Shown one piece after another: positions 17,973 through 27,174 of a DNA stretch of 64,000 nt. This stretch comes from Actinoplanes utahensis. Its GTDB lineage: Bacteria; Actinomycetota; Actinomycetes; Mycobacteriales; Micromonosporaceae. The position numbers were made by a program, and so were the translations under genes. The stretch spans positions 1-64,000 of the forward strand of contig NZ_BOMZ01000017.1 in the NCBI RefSeq assembly GCF_016862455.1, read 5' to 3'. Within the stretch, counting starts at the first letter, position 1; every line of letters starts with the position of its first letter. The notes under the pieces are model-generated. The model searched no databases and was not told the DNA's origin. It saw only the letters and a list, made by a program, of their open reading frames with translations.

Positions 17973-20900
17973 GTGCGTAAGTCTCGGGCCCTGACGGCCC
18001 TCGCCCTGGCCGCGCTCGTCGCGGTGCCGGGCGTGTGGGCGATCGCCGCCGGTGAGGCCGGCGCCGCCCCCGGCGATCCACCGCTCACCGCCGCCGAACT
18101 CCGGGTCGCCTATGTGGGCACCGCACATCGCTCCATCGGGGTGGTCGCCGGCAGCGGCGCCACCGCCGTCGCGGAGCCGCTGTTCGACGCGGACGTGCAG
18201 CACTTCGACGACGAGGCCTCGGCCCGCGGCGCCACCGTGACCTGGGTGAGCCGCCGCACCTCCCGGCTGGCGCAGGTGTGGGTGCGGGTGGGCGACCGCG
18301 ACCCGGTCCAGCTGACCGCGGAGGCCGGGCAGGTGGCGAGCCACCCGGTGGTCTCACCGGACGGCGACGAGATCGCGTACGCGATGACCCGCGAGGGCCC
18401 GGGCAGCGACCGGGACGTCTACGTGGTCCCGGTCGCGGGCGGCGAATCCCGCCGGGTCACCGACGGCACCGGGGACAACCACTGGCCCTCCTGGTCACCG
18501 GACGGTACCGAGATCGCCTTCGAGGGCGAGCGCGGCTCGGCCGTTCCACAGGTGTGGTGCGTGCCGTCTGCCGGCGGGCCGATCCGGTACATGACCGATG
18601 TCGCCGGTGGCGCCGGCCAGCCGTCCTGGAACCCGGTGGCGAGCCGCAACCTGATCGCCTACACCGCCGCGCCGGGCAGCGCGAACGACCGCAAGGTGCA
18701 CATCGCGAGCCGGGACGGCAGCAACGACCGGCTGATGCTCGACGCGGACTGGGAGAGTCACCAGCCGGCGTGGTCCCCGGACGGCGTCACGGTCGCGTTC
18801 GTCAGCCGCAGCACCCAGCCGAACGGCACGCTCGGCGCCGTCGACCTGCTCTACAGTGGCCAGCCCCGCGACGACGGGTGCGCCTGCGTCGCCCAGCTGC
18901 AGTACGACGACGACCGCTCGATCGGCACGCCCGGCTGGTACAACCCCGACTCGGCCGGCGAGCGGCTGCTGATCACCCGGACCACGGCCGCCGACCGGTA
19001 CACCGCCCACCTCGCCGACGTGCGGCCGGACGGCGTCGACCCGCGCGACCTCGGGGTGACCGTGCTCCGGGAGGATCCGGGCGCGGCCACCGACCCGGAC
19101 CGGCTGTGGAACCCCGTCGACGGTGATCCGTGGACCTCCCGGCCCTCCTACTCCCCGGACGGGCGGACCATCCTGGTCAGCCGGTTCGAGACCGAGGGCG
19201 CCAACCGGGTCGCGCGGCTCTGGACGGTCGGGGCGGACGGCGCCGGAGCGCGGCGCCTGCCACTGCCGGGACGTACCGCCACCGGCTCGGAGACCGAGGC
19301 GGTCTGGTCGCCGGACGGCACCCGGATCGCGTACGCGCTGCGTACCCCCGGGGCGCCCGCCCGCATCGTGGTCGTGGACGCGGCGACCGGCGCGCTCGAG
19401 GTCACCCTCGCCACCAACGGCGACCCGGTCGGCGACACCCAGCCGGCCTGGTCGCCGGACAGCCGCACGCTGGCGTTCGCCCGCGGGCGCACCGACGGCG
19501 CGGCCGCGAACAGCCACATCTGGCTCGCCGCCGCCGACGGCACCGGCACCCAGCGCGACATCACCGCTGTCGCGTCCGGCGCCGGGCGCGCCGACTCCGG
19601 CGTGGGCTTCTCCCCGGACGGCAGCCGCCTCGCCTTCGGCCGGGCCCCGGACGGCCTGCTCACCACCGACCTGTCCGGCGGCACCTGCCGGGTGCTGGTC
19701 CCGGCGGGCAACGGCTGCGGCGGCCCGCTGACCGCGCCGGAGACCGGGCCGCACCACCCGCGCGACGTCGACTGGTCACCGGACGGCACCCAGCTGGCGC
19801 ATGCCGCCCGGCGCTATGCCCCGGCCGTCCAGCCCGACTACATCAAGACGTACCACCTGACCGACGGCGTCCGCGACGGCCTGACCTGGGAGATCCCCGG
19901 CCGGCACCGGTGGCCGGACTGGCAGCGCGCCAGCGACCTGACGACCGCCGTGGTGGGGGAGCCGGAAACCTTCACGGCCGGGGAGAGCACCACCGTGACC
20001 CTGTCCGTCACCGACAACGGGCCGGTGCGGGCGCACGGCGTACGCGTCGTCCTGGACGTTCCGGAGGGTTTCCGGGTCACCGCGCTGGAGGCCGGCACCG
20101 GCGCGTGCGACCTGCCCACCCTCACCTGTGACCTGGGGTCGCCCGGCATCGGCGGCACGACCGCGGTACGGGTCACCGTGACCGCCCCGGCAGCGGCCAC
20201 CGGGGCCCTGCGCTGGACGGCCGGCGGCTGGCTCGCCGACGCCGCCCCGCTCGACAACACCGCCGAGGTCGACCTGGAGGCCGAGGCGCTCCCCGCCCCG
20301 TCACCCAGCGTGCCGACCCCGCCGTTCGCGCCCCCGGCCCCGCCCGCGGCACCGTTGCTGCAGGTCAGTGTGGTGATCACGCCGACGCCGACCTGGGTCG
20401 GCCACCGGACCACGGTGCGGTACACCGTCCGCAACATCGGGAACGGCACCGCCACCGGCGTCACCGTCCAGCCCCGGCTGCCGGCCGGCATCCCGGTCGT
20501 CACCCGCCCGGTGAACTGCGACCCGGCCCTCTGCCGGATCGGCGTCCTGACGCCCGGCACGGCCGCCGAGCTCACCTTCGTGCTGGTTCCCCAGCGGGCG
20601 ATCACCACCACCGTGACCGGCACGATCACCGGGGACACGCTCGTCGTCCAGGAGGTGAGCACGCCGCTGCGGGTCCTTCAGCCGCGGATCGAGGCCACCC
20701 CGGAGATCGGCCCGCCCGGCTTCGTCACGATCATCCGCGGTTTCGACTTCCCGCCCGGCGAACCGGTCCGGCTCGCCTGGGACACCGGGGTCACCGTGGC
20801 AGCGAATCCGGCGGTCCCGGACGCCCGGGGCGGCTTCGACGCGCAACTGCTGGTGCTCTGGCGCGACGCCCTCGGCCCGCGCAAGGCGGTCGCGACCGGC

Positions 20901-20981
20901 GGCGGCTTCACCCCGGTGACCGCCGACTTCCGGGTCGTCGCGCCGGCCCAGCAACCACCGGGCCTGGTGCTGCGGAAATGA
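17973..20981 (+). CDS. Exported TolB-like beta-propeller with DUF11/CARDB-type repeats
   Basis: 1002 aa from a GTG at 17973, which places a clean signal peptide at the start (ALTALALAALVAVPGVWAIA). Residues about 40-655 carry at least seven WD40-like/TolB blades marked by WSPDG-type motifs (PSWSPDGTEIAF, PAWSPDGVTVAF, VWSPDGTRIAY, FSPDGSRLAF, DWSPDGTQLAH). Residues about 665-790 and 815-920 are two DUF11/CARDB-like beta domains (TVTLSVTDNGPVRAHGVRVV; TVRYTVRNIGNGTATGVTVQ), and a last beta domain ends the protein. No catalytic residues are visible. The stop overlaps the next start (ATGA), coupling an apparently exported protein to a tail-terminator gene, which is unusual and supports a role in the injection system. 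Confidence 0.75.
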   Translation: MRKSRALTALALAALVAVPGVWAIAAGEAGAAPGDPPLTAAELRVAYVGTAHRSIGVVAGSGATAVAEPLFDADVQHFDDEASARGATVTWVSRRTSRLAQVWVRVGDRDPVQLTAEAGQVASHPVVSPDGDEIAYAMTREGPGSDRDVYVVPVAGGESRRVTDGTGDNHWPSWSPDGTEIAFEGERGSAVPQVWCVPSAGGPIRYMTDVAGGAGQPSWNPVASRNLIAYTAAPGSANDRKVHIASRDGSNDRLMLDADWESHQPAWSPDGVTVAFVSRSTQPNGTLGAVDLLYSGQPRDDGCACVAQLQYDDDRSIGTPGWYNPDSAGERLLITRTTAADRYTAHLADVRPDGVDPRDLGVTVLREDPGAATDPDRLWNPVDGDPWTSRPSYSPDGRTILVSRFETEGANRVARLWTVGADGAGARRLPLPGRTATGSETEAVWSPDGTRIAYALRTPGAPARIVVVDAATGALEVTLATNGDPVGDTQPAWSPDSRTLAFARGRTDGAAANSHIWLAAADGTGTQRDITAVASGAGRADSGVGFSPDGSRLAFGRAPDGLLTTDLSGGTCRVLVPAGNGCGGPLTAPETGPHHPRDVDWSPDGTQLAHAARRYAPAVQPDYIKTYHLTDGVRDGLTWEIPGRHRWPDWQRASDLTTAVVGEPETFTAGESTTVTLSVTDNGPVRAHGVRVVLDVPEGFRVTALEAGTGACDLPTLTCDLGSPGIGGTTAVRVTVTAPAAATGALRWTAGGWLADAAPLDNTAEVDLEAEALPAPSPSVPTPPFAPPAPPAAPLLQVSVVITPTPTWVGHRTTVRYTVRNIGNGTATGVTVQPRLPAGIPVVTRPVNCDPALCRIGVLTPGTAAELTFVLVPQRAITTTVTGTITGDTLVVQEVSTPLRVLQPRIEATPEIGPPGFVTIIRGFDFPPGEPVRLAWDTGVTVAANPAVPDARGGFDAQLLVLWRDALGPRKAVATGGGFTPVTADFRVVAPAQQPPGLVLRK

Positions 20982-21697
20982 TCGACGAGGTGGACGCGGC
21001 GCTGATGGCGCTGCTGAGCGAGGAGACCCTGCCGGGCACCGACGTCCAGGTGGCGTTCGACGCGCCGACCAAGGAATGGACGGCCCGGCGTACCGCCCCG
21101 ACGGTGAACCTGTTCCTCTACGACATCCAGGAGGACGTGTCGCTGCGGCAGGAGGGGTCGGCGGCCGAGTACGACGACGACGGCGCGGTGGTGGCCGAAC
21201 ACGCCGCACCCCGCTGGTTCTCGCTGTCCTATCTGGTCACGGCCTGGACCAACCGGCCGCAGGACGAGCACCGGATCCTGTCCGTCCTGCTCGCCGGGCT
21301 GGTCCGGCACGACGTCCTGCCGCCCGCGCGGCTGACCGGGACCCTGGCCGGCCTCGGCCTGCCGGTCGCCATGTCGATCGCCGTGCCACCGGCCCGTGAC
21401 CGTGGCCTCGCGGACATCTGGACGGCCGTCGGCGGCAACCTCAAACCGTCGCTCGACTTGGTCGTGGTCGCCCCGCTGGCGAGCGGCCGGGTGCGGGCCG
21501 CCGCGGCCGTCACCGACGGGCTGCGGCTGCACACGTCCGACGCGCACACCGGCGGCGGCGAATCCCGGCGGCTGCGGTTGCCGGACGTGCCGGCGGAGGA
21601 TCCGGCGGCCGCGATCGGGGTGCCCCGGGAACGGGAGCTCCCGGCCGAACGCCGCCGGCGGGGAGGCGGCAGCCGCCCGATCGGCTCCCGGCCGTGA
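20978..21697 (+). CDS. DUF4255 protein, Pvc16-like tail terminator
   Basis: 239 aa. The N-terminal 170 residues match the Pvc16 N-terminal family (DUF4255): an early helix (IDEVDAALMALLSEETLPG), then PTVNLFLYDIQEDVSLRQEG and RWFSLSYLVTAWTNRPQDEH, and a hydrophobic strand pattern. In contractile injection systems this protein caps the distal end of tube and sheath and limits polymerisation. The C-terminal 60 residues are Arg/Pro-rich and probably disordered. It overlaps the preceding gene by ATGA and the following ATPase gene by GTGA, giving tight coupling to the ATPase, the order seen in eCIS loci. Confidence 0.85.
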   Translation: MIDEVDAALMALLSEETLPGTDVQVAFDAPTKEWTARRTAPTVNLFLYDIQEDVSLRQEGSAAEYDDDGAVVAEHAAPRWFSLSYLVTAWTNRPQDEHRILSVLLAGLVRHDVLPPARLTGTLAGLGLPVAMSIAVPPARDRGLADIWTAVGGNLKPSLDLVVVAPLASGRVRAAAAVTDGLRLHTSDAHTGGGESRRLRLPDVPAEDPAAAIGVPRERELPAERRRRGGGSRPIGSRP

Positions 21698-23709
21698 CCG
21701 CCGCCGTCGAATACTTCGGTCTGCGGCTGTCGCTCGTGGAACACCGGGTTCGGAAAGCGGTGACGCTACGGCAGAGCACCGACCCGGACCCCGGCGATCC
21801 GCTGCGCGGCCTGCACATCTCCGACGCCGCGGCCCGGCGGCTGGCCGAGGACCCGGACACCGGCCCGCTGCCCGACCTGGTCGACCGGGAGGCGCGGGAC
21901 GCCGCCGAAGAGGTCGCCGACCGGGCCGAGAAGGACGGCGAGCCGGTGCCGCTGCGCCGGCTCGCGGCCGAGTTCGGCCTGTTGGTGCTGGACGTCGAGC
22001 TGCTGCTGACCGCGTTGCTGCCGGACCTCGACCGCCGCTACGAGAAGCTGTACGGCTACCTCAACGACGACGTCACCCGGCCCCGGGCCACCGCCGGACT
22101 CGCCATCGAGCTGTGCGGGGTCCCGCCGTACCTCGGCGCGGCCCGGGCCCGGCTGACCGCCGGATGCCCCCTCGTCGACGGTGGCCTGTTGCTGGTCGAG
22201 GACGCCGATCGGCCGTTCCTCACCCGTACCCTGCGGGTTCCGGACCGGGTGGCGGCACACCTGCTCGGCGACGACCGGCCCGATCCGCGCCTGGCCCGCC
22301 CGCTGCGACCGGTACCGGACCCCGGCTGGGAACCGGCCGGTGCCGCCGGACTGGCCGCCGCGATCCGGGCCGGGCACCGGCTGAGCTACGTGCACGACCC
22401 GGCCGGCGGCGCGGCCGAGGATCTGGCGGCGGCCGCGCTGACCACCGCGGGTCACCTCGCGCTCCGCCTCGACCTGGACACCGCGGCCGCCGACACGGTG
22501 GCGGCGGCGGTTCTCGAAGCCCGGCTGGCCGGAGCGGGACTGATCGCCGGACCGGTCGACCCGGCCCGCCTCACCGTCCTGGACGGCCTGCTCGACGCGG
22601 CGGCGCCGGTGGTGCTGACCGGCCGGTCCCGGTGGGATCCGCTCTGGGCCGAACAGTCCCCGGTGCTGCTGACCGCGCCGCCGGTCGGCACGGCGCGGCG
22701 GGTGGCGCTGTGGCAGGGTTCGCTGGCGCGGACCGGTGCGCGGGCCGCCGACGGGGTGGACGTGGCACGGGAGCTGTCGCCGTACACCCTGACCGCTCCG
22801 CAGGCGAGGCGGGCCGCTGCCGTGGCCGTACAGCAGGCCCTGCTCGACGGGGTGGACCGGATCGAGGCCGGGCACATCCGCACCGGTGTGCGCAGCCAGA
22901 ACGCCGCCGGCCTGGAACAGCTCGCCCGCCGGGTGGAGCCCGGCGTCACCTGGGACGACCTGGTGGTGCCGGAGGACGTCGGGCGGCAGCTGCACGACCT
23001 GGCCGGCCGGGTCCGGCACCGGGAACAGGTGCTGGGCGGCTGGCGGCTGCGGCCCGGCGGCGGCCGCGGGCGGGGCGTGACCGGGCTGTTCGCCGGCGAC
23101 TCGGGCACCGGCAAGACCATGTCCGCCGAGGTGATCGCCGCGGACCTGGGCCTCGACCTGTACGTGGTCGACCTCTCCACCGTCGTCGACAAGTACGTCG
23201 GGCAGACCGAGAAGAACCTGGAACGCATCTTCACCGAGGCGGCCGGGGTCAACGGGGTGCTGCTCTTCGACGAGGCGGACGCCATCTTCGGCAAACGGTC
23301 CGAGGTCAGCGACGCCCACGACAGGTACGCCAACATGGAGAGCGCCTACCTGCTGCAACGCATGGAGTCGTTCGACGGCGTCGCCATCCTCACCACGAAC
23401 CTGCGGGCCAACCTGGACGAGGCGTTCATCCGCCGGCTCGACGTCATCGTCGACTTCCCGGTGCCCGACCAGGCGCAGCGGCGTGCCCTGTGGGACCACT
23501 GCCTCGGCGTGGAGCTGCCCCGGGCCGCCGACGTCGATCTGGATCGCTGCGCGCGTGTCTACGAGCTGTCGGGCGGGGCGATCCGGGCGTGCGCGGTGAG
23601 CGCCGGCTATCTGGCCGCGGCGGCCGGTGGGCCGGTCACCATGGCGCAGCTGATCGCCGCCGCCGAGCGGGAGTACCGCAAGCTGGGCCGGCTGCTCCCG
23701 ATCGGCTGA
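21694..23709 (+). CDS. AAA+ ATPase of the contractile injection system (Pvc15-like)
   Basis: 671 aa. The N-terminal 430 residues are an accessory region typical of the eCIS ATPases, with an early acidic helical part. The AAA+ module is near 430-640, with Walker A GDSGTGKT (about 467-474), pore-loop region STVVDKYVGQTEKNL, Walker B LLFDEADA (about 522-529), sensor 1 ILTTN, and an arginine finger candidate in AFIRRLD. In related systems the ATPase is needed for assembly or cargo loading and is a near-universal eCIS marker. The GTG start overlaps the DUF4255 stop. It converges with the cargo candidate gene whose stop lies 6 bp downstream. Confidence 0.92.
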   Translation: MTAAVEYFGLRLSLVEHRVRKAVTLRQSTDPDPGDPLRGLHISDAAARRLAEDPDTGPLPDLVDREARDAAEEVADRAEKDGEPVPLRRLAAEFGLLVLDVELLLTALLPDLDRRYEKLYGYLNDDVTRPRATAGLAIELCGVPPYLGAARARLTAGCPLVDGGLLLVEDADRPFLTRTLRVPDRVAAHLLGDDRPDPRLARPLRPVPDPGWEPAGAAGLAAAIRAGHRLSYVHDPAGGAAEDLAAAALTTAGHLALRLDLDTAAADTVAAAVLEARLAGAGLIAGPVDPARLTVLDGLLDAAAPVVLTGRSRWDPLWAEQSPVLLTAPPVGTARRVALWQGSLARTGARAADGVDVARELSPYTLTAPQARRAAAVAVQQALLDGVDRIEAGHIRTGVRSQNAAGLEQLARRVEPGVTWDDLVVPEDVGRQLHDLAGRVRHREQVLGGWRLRPGGGRGRGVTGLFAGDSGTGKTMSAEVIAADLGLDLYVVDLSTVVDKYVGQTEKNLERIFTEAAGVNGVLLFDEADAIFGKRSEVSDAHDRYANMESAYLLQRMESFDGVAILTTNLRANLDEAFIRRLDVIVDFPVPDQAQRRALWDHCLGVELPRAADVDLDRCARVYELSGGAIRACAVSAGYLAAAAGGPVTMAQLIAAAEREYRKLGRLLPIG

Positions 23710-23715
23710 CCGCCG

Positions 23716-25008
23716 TCAGCGGGCCGGCCACGCCGCCAGGTCGAGCATCTGGATCTCCACCCAGGGGCTCATCAGCGTGGCGCTGTCGCGGGCGACGCCC
23801 TTCTCCGTGGCCGTCCGGTTCATCCGGCCCTCGGCGTCCGCCATGTCCTGGGTCTCCAGCGGCCAGAACTCGGTCGTCCCGTTGACCTGGGCCAGCGCCC
23901 AGAACTGGTAGTGGGTGAGGGTCAGATAGACCTTCTTGCTCTTGTAGTCGAGGACGATCTTGGTGTTGTGTTCGCTGTTCGAGCCGGTCCCGGTGTACTC
24001 GGCCAGGCCGCGAGGACCCTGCGCGGCGGTCTGGATCGACGATCCGGCTCCACTCTGTGAGCTGCGGTCGTAGTGGTCGTGCAACAGCGCGCTCTCCGCC
24101 GGGACGTCCGCGGCGCGATCCGGCAGCTTCCCCGCGTCGTCCTGATGCCAGCTGCGCAGGGTGCCCGGTGCGGTCGGGCTCTTCACCCTCCGCTGCCGTT
24201 CGTCGGGGGTGCGCTCGTCCACCAGACCACCGCTCTCGAGCTGGTACCGCACGTCGAAGAGCAGGTTCAGCATCGGCCGGGGCAGCATCTTCCTGGCCTG
24301 CCCCCACGGCAGTTGCCGCACCGCCAGCTGACGGGAGGACTGCGCGGGGACGCTGCGCTCTTTGAACTTCGGATTGCCCAGTGCCGACCCGGTCTTGGCC
24401 CACATCTCCCGATCGTCCGCCCAGGTCGTCGTCATGGCGTCCGGATTGAGGGTGTTGTGCTGGTGCCCGTCCTTCGGGGCGACGTTGTAGCGGTTGTCCC
24501 GGTTGCGCGTGCTGCTCAGAATCTCGTTGAGGAACGGGACCGCCTCGTTGAGGAACCGGGCCGGCTCCCCGATCTGCTCACCCTCCGGCAGCCTGACCAG
24601 AGCCCTCCTCAGGCTCTTGATGTCCTTCTTGATCTGAGCCATCCGGGCCTCGTGCTCCGCCGGGGCCAGTCCTTGCGCCATCTCCAGATCGTCGTGGACG
24701 GCCACCTGGAGGTAGTCGGCCATCTGCGACCGGTTGAGGGCGGTCACGTCCGCCACGCCGTGCGCCGCGGCGTAACCGGCCGGGGTGACCTTGATGACCT
24801 GGCTCATCAGCCCTTCCCGGCGCTGCTCCTCCTGCGGGGTGAGCGGGACACGCTGGAGCACCTGCCCGACCGCGGCGTTGCCCGCGGTGCGCTGCAGCAG
24901 GTGCAAACGGGCCACGGCCGGGGAACGATCGGGACTCCGGTCGGCGCGGACCGCCGCCGCCGTGTTCTGCCGGGGTTCCTGCCTGGTGGCGTCTCGTCCG
25001 TGGAACAT
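23716..25008 (-). CDS. Candidate eCIS cargo protein with LQRxxGN leader, unknown C-terminal domain
   Basis: 430 aa from the ATG at 25008. The basic, disordered N-terminus leads to LHLLQRTAGNAAVGQVLQR (residues 35-53), the motif shared with the proteins at 14286 and 40590. Residues 55-160 are helical (ALNRSQMADYLQVAVHDDLE, AQIKKDIKSLRRALVRLPEG). Residues 165-430 mix helices and strands; the last 110 residues (HNTKIVLDYKSKKVYLTLTH, YQFWALAQVNGTTEFWP) look like a folded alpha/beta domain with no catalytic signature I know. It is inserted between the ATPase and sheath genes on the opposite strand, as cargo genes often are. A longer upstream extension has no family or codon support. Function inferred from leader and context. 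Confidence 0.6.
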   Translation of the reverse strand: MFHGRDATRQEPRQNTAAAVRADRSPDRSPAVARLHLLQRTAGNAAVGQVLQRVPLTPQEEQRREGLMSQVIKVTPAGYAAAHGVADVTALNRSQMADYLQVAVHDDLEMAQGLAPAEHEARMAQIKKDIKSLRRALVRLPEGEQIGEPARFLNEAVPFLNEILSSTRNRDNRYNVAPKDGHQHNTLNPDAMTTTWADDREMWAKTGSALGNPKFKERSVPAQSSRQLAVRQLPWGQARKMLPRPMLNLLFDVRYQLESGGLVDERTPDERQRRVKSPTAPGTLRSWHQDDAGKLPDRAADVPAESALLHDHYDRSSQSGAGSSIQTAAQGPRGLAEYTGTGSNSEHNTKIVLDYKSKKVYLTLTHYQFWALAQVNGTTEFWPLETQDMADAEGRMNRTATEKGVARDSATLMSPWVEIQMLDLAAWPAR

Positions 25009-25158
25009 CCCGCCAGTCAACACCCCGCACGCCCCGGCGCCCGGCATCCGTGCGGGCAACGTTTCTGCCCCCGCCGACGCCCCGACGGACCTTGGCGGGG
25101 CAGGACCGTCCCGGCGAGGCTGGCAGCGTCCACCATTACGGGTCTGAAGGGGTTCCGC

Positions 25159-26706
25159 ATGCCGACGTACCTGTCTCCCGGCGTCTACGTGGAGGAGGCG
25201 CCGAGCGGTTCGCGTCCCATCGAGGGCGTCGGCACCGCTGTGGCGGCGTTCGTGGGGTTCGCGGAGAAGGGTCCCTTCCACACGCCGACGCTGGTCACCA
25301 ACTGGAGCCAGTACGTCCAGGTGTTCGGTGGCATGGTCGAGGGCACCTACCTGGCCAACTCGGTCTACGGCTACTTCGCCAACGGCGGCGGTGTCGCGTA
25401 CGTCGTCCGCGTCGGTGGCACACCGGCCGCCGGCGCCGCGAGCAGCAACGGTCAGAAGAGCCTGCCCAACGGCACACCCGCCAAGATCGGTACGTTCCGG
25501 GCCGCGGCCCTCCCCGGCTCCGGCGCCGAGGTCACCGTCGAGATCGCCGACCCGGAGGGCGAAGGCGCCGGCGACGACCAGTTCCGGCTGATCGTGCACC
25601 AGGGCGGCCAGCAGGCCGAGACCTTCCAGGGCTCGTTCCGCCGCCGCTCCGACAACAACGTGGTCAACCAGGTCCGTGAGCACTCCAAGCTGATCGTGCT
25701 GGAGGAGGCCGCCGCCGCCAACGCGCTGGCCCGGCCCGCCAACCAGACGATCACCCTGCCCGCCCCCGCACCCGGCACCGACGTCGTCCCGGCCGGCCTC
25801 TCCGTCGACGAGTTCGCCGGTGACGTCGACAGCCGCTCCGGCCTCGGCGGCCTGGAAGCGATCGACGAGATCACCATGGTGGTGGCGCCCGACCTGATGG
25901 CGGCGTACCAGCAGGGCGCGCTCGCCCTGGAGGACGTCAAGGCCGCGCAGCTCGCGCTCATCTCGCACTGCGAGCAGATGGGCGACCGGCTGGCCATCCT
26001 GGACACTCCGCCGGACCTGACCGCCCAGCAGGTGCGCGTCTGGCGGCAGGAGACGGCCGGTTACGACTCCAAGTACGCCGCCCTCTACTACCCCTGGGTC
26101 AAGGTCTTCGACCCGGCCGGCGGCCGCAACGCGCTCATCCCGCCGAGCGGACTGGTCGCCGGGCTCTGGTCGCGTTCCGACAACGAGCGCGGCGTGCACA
26201 AGGCCCCGGCCAACGAGGTGCTGCGCGGCGTCGTCGAGGTGCAGAACAACGTCACCAAGGGCGAGCAGGACCTGCTCAACCCGATCGGGGTCAACTGCAT
26301 CCGGGCGTTCCCCGGCCGCGGCGTCCGGGTGTGGGGCGCGCGCACCCTCTCCTCCGACCCGGCCTGGCGGTACGTCAACGTGCGCCGCCTCTTCAACTAC
26401 ATCGAGGAGTCGATCCTCCTCGGCACCCAGTGGATCGTCTTCGAGCCCAACGACCAGCGGCTCTGGGGCACCATCCGGCGCAACATCGGCGCGTTCCTGA
26501 CCGAGGAGTGGCGTCGCGGCGCCCTGTTCGGGGCCACCGCCGCCGACGCCTTCTACGTCAAGTGCGACAGCGAGACGAACCCGCCCGAGGTCATCGACCG
26601 CGGGCAGGTCGTGTGCGAGATCGGCATCTGCCCGGTCAAGCCGGCCGAGTTCGTGGTCTTCCGGCTTTCGCAGTTCTCCGACAGCACCAGTCTCGTCAAC
26701 GAGTAG
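25159..26706 (+). CDS. Contractile tail sheath protein
   Basis: 515 aa. The start is fixed by GAAGGGG and by the universal sheath N-terminus PTYLSPGVYVEEAPSGSRPI. The N-terminal fold continues with VAAFVGFAEKGPF, and the conserved C-terminal half contains YYPWVKVFDPAGG, then NEVLRGVVEVQNNVTKGEQD and GINCIRAF-like VNCIRAFPGRGVRVWGARTL. RRLFNYIEESILLGTQWIVF and a C-terminal strand for the handshake between subunits follow. It polymerises around the tube and contracts to drive it. It is the first gene of the structural operon that runs to about 39.6 kb, with the tube gene 27 bp downstream. Confidence 0.96.
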   Translation: MPTYLSPGVYVEEAPSGSRPIEGVGTAVAAFVGFAEKGPFHTPTLVTNWSQYVQVFGGMVEGTYLANSVYGYFANGGGVAYVVRVGGTPAAGAASSNGQKSLPNGTPAKIGTFRAAALPGSGAEVTVEIADPEGEGAGDDQFRLIVHQGGQQAETFQGSFRRRSDNNVVNQVREHSKLIVLEEAAAANALARPANQTITLPAPAPGTDVVPAGLSVDEFAGDVDSRSGLGGLEAIDEITMVVAPDLMAAYQQGALALEDVKAAQLALISHCEQMGDRLAILDTPPDLTAQQVRVWRQETAGYDSKYAALYYPWVKVFDPAGGRNALIPPSGLVAGLWSRSDNERGVHKAPANEVLRGVVEVQNNVTKGEQDLLNPIGVNCIRAFPGRGVRVWGARTLSSDPAWRYVNVRRLFNYIEESILLGTQWIVFEPNDQRLWGTIRRNIGAFLTEEWRRGALFGATAADAFYVKCDSETNPPEVIDRGQVVCEIGICPVKPAEFVVFRLSQFSDSTSLVNE

Positions 26707-26733
26707 TACGAGTAGTCAGGAAAGGCGGCGACC

Positions 26734-27174
26734 ATGGCCGGTGGCGACACCCTCATCGTCCACAGTTTCTCCATCGAGCTGGGTGGCATCCAGGTCGAGT
26801 ACGTGCAGGAGGTCAGCGGGCTGACCTTCGAACTCGACGCCATCGAGGTCCAGCAGGTCACCCCGACCGGCGAGCTGGTCATCCGCAAGATCCCGGGCGC
26901 CCGCAAGGGCGGCGAGTGCACCATCACCCGCGGCCTCGACAAGAGCAGCGCCTTCACCGACTGGATCAAGAAGACGTTCCTGGACGGCGCCGTCGACGAC
27001 GCCCGGCGGCACATCAGCATCATCATCAACGACTCGCAGCGCCAGGAGGGTCGGCGCTTCGAGCTGACCAACGCCTGGGTCAACAAGTGGGAGGGCCCGA
27101 GCCTCAAGGCCGGCGACGCCACCGCCGCCACCGAGAAGGTCACCGTGGTCTACGAGGACATCAGCACGTCATGA
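26734..27174 (+). CDS. Tail tube protein 1 (T4 gp19-like)
   Basis: 146 aa, the size of inner-tube subunits. The start MAGGDTLIVHSFSIELGGIQ, then EYVQEVSGLTFELDAIEVQQ and the C-terminal TEKVTVVYEDI show the gp19/Hcp-like beta-barrel family. It stacks into hexameric rings to form the hollow tube inside the sheath. GGAAAGG lies upstream of the ATG. It follows the sheath gene and overlaps the next gene by 4 bp. Its sequence is clearly different from the second tube-like protein at 31704, which probably forms the baseplate-proximal tube ring or the adaptor to the spike. Confidence 0.93.
   Translation: MAGGDTLIVHSFSIELGGIQVEYVQEVSGLTFELDAIEVQQVTPTGELVIRKIPGARKGGECTITRGLDKSSAFTDWIKKTFLDGAVDDARRHISIIINDSQRQEGRRFELTNAWVNKWEGPSLKAGDATAATEKVTVVYEDISTS

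Noticed and set aside
24073..25158. In-frame upstream extension of the sheath gene
   Set aside because: The sheath family N-terminus and a good ribosome site both lie at 25159; the extension overlaps the antisense cargo gene and has no homology.
25009..26199. Upstream extension of the cargo gene opposite the sheath
   Set aside because: It is antisense to the sheath coding sequence and shows no protein-like composition.
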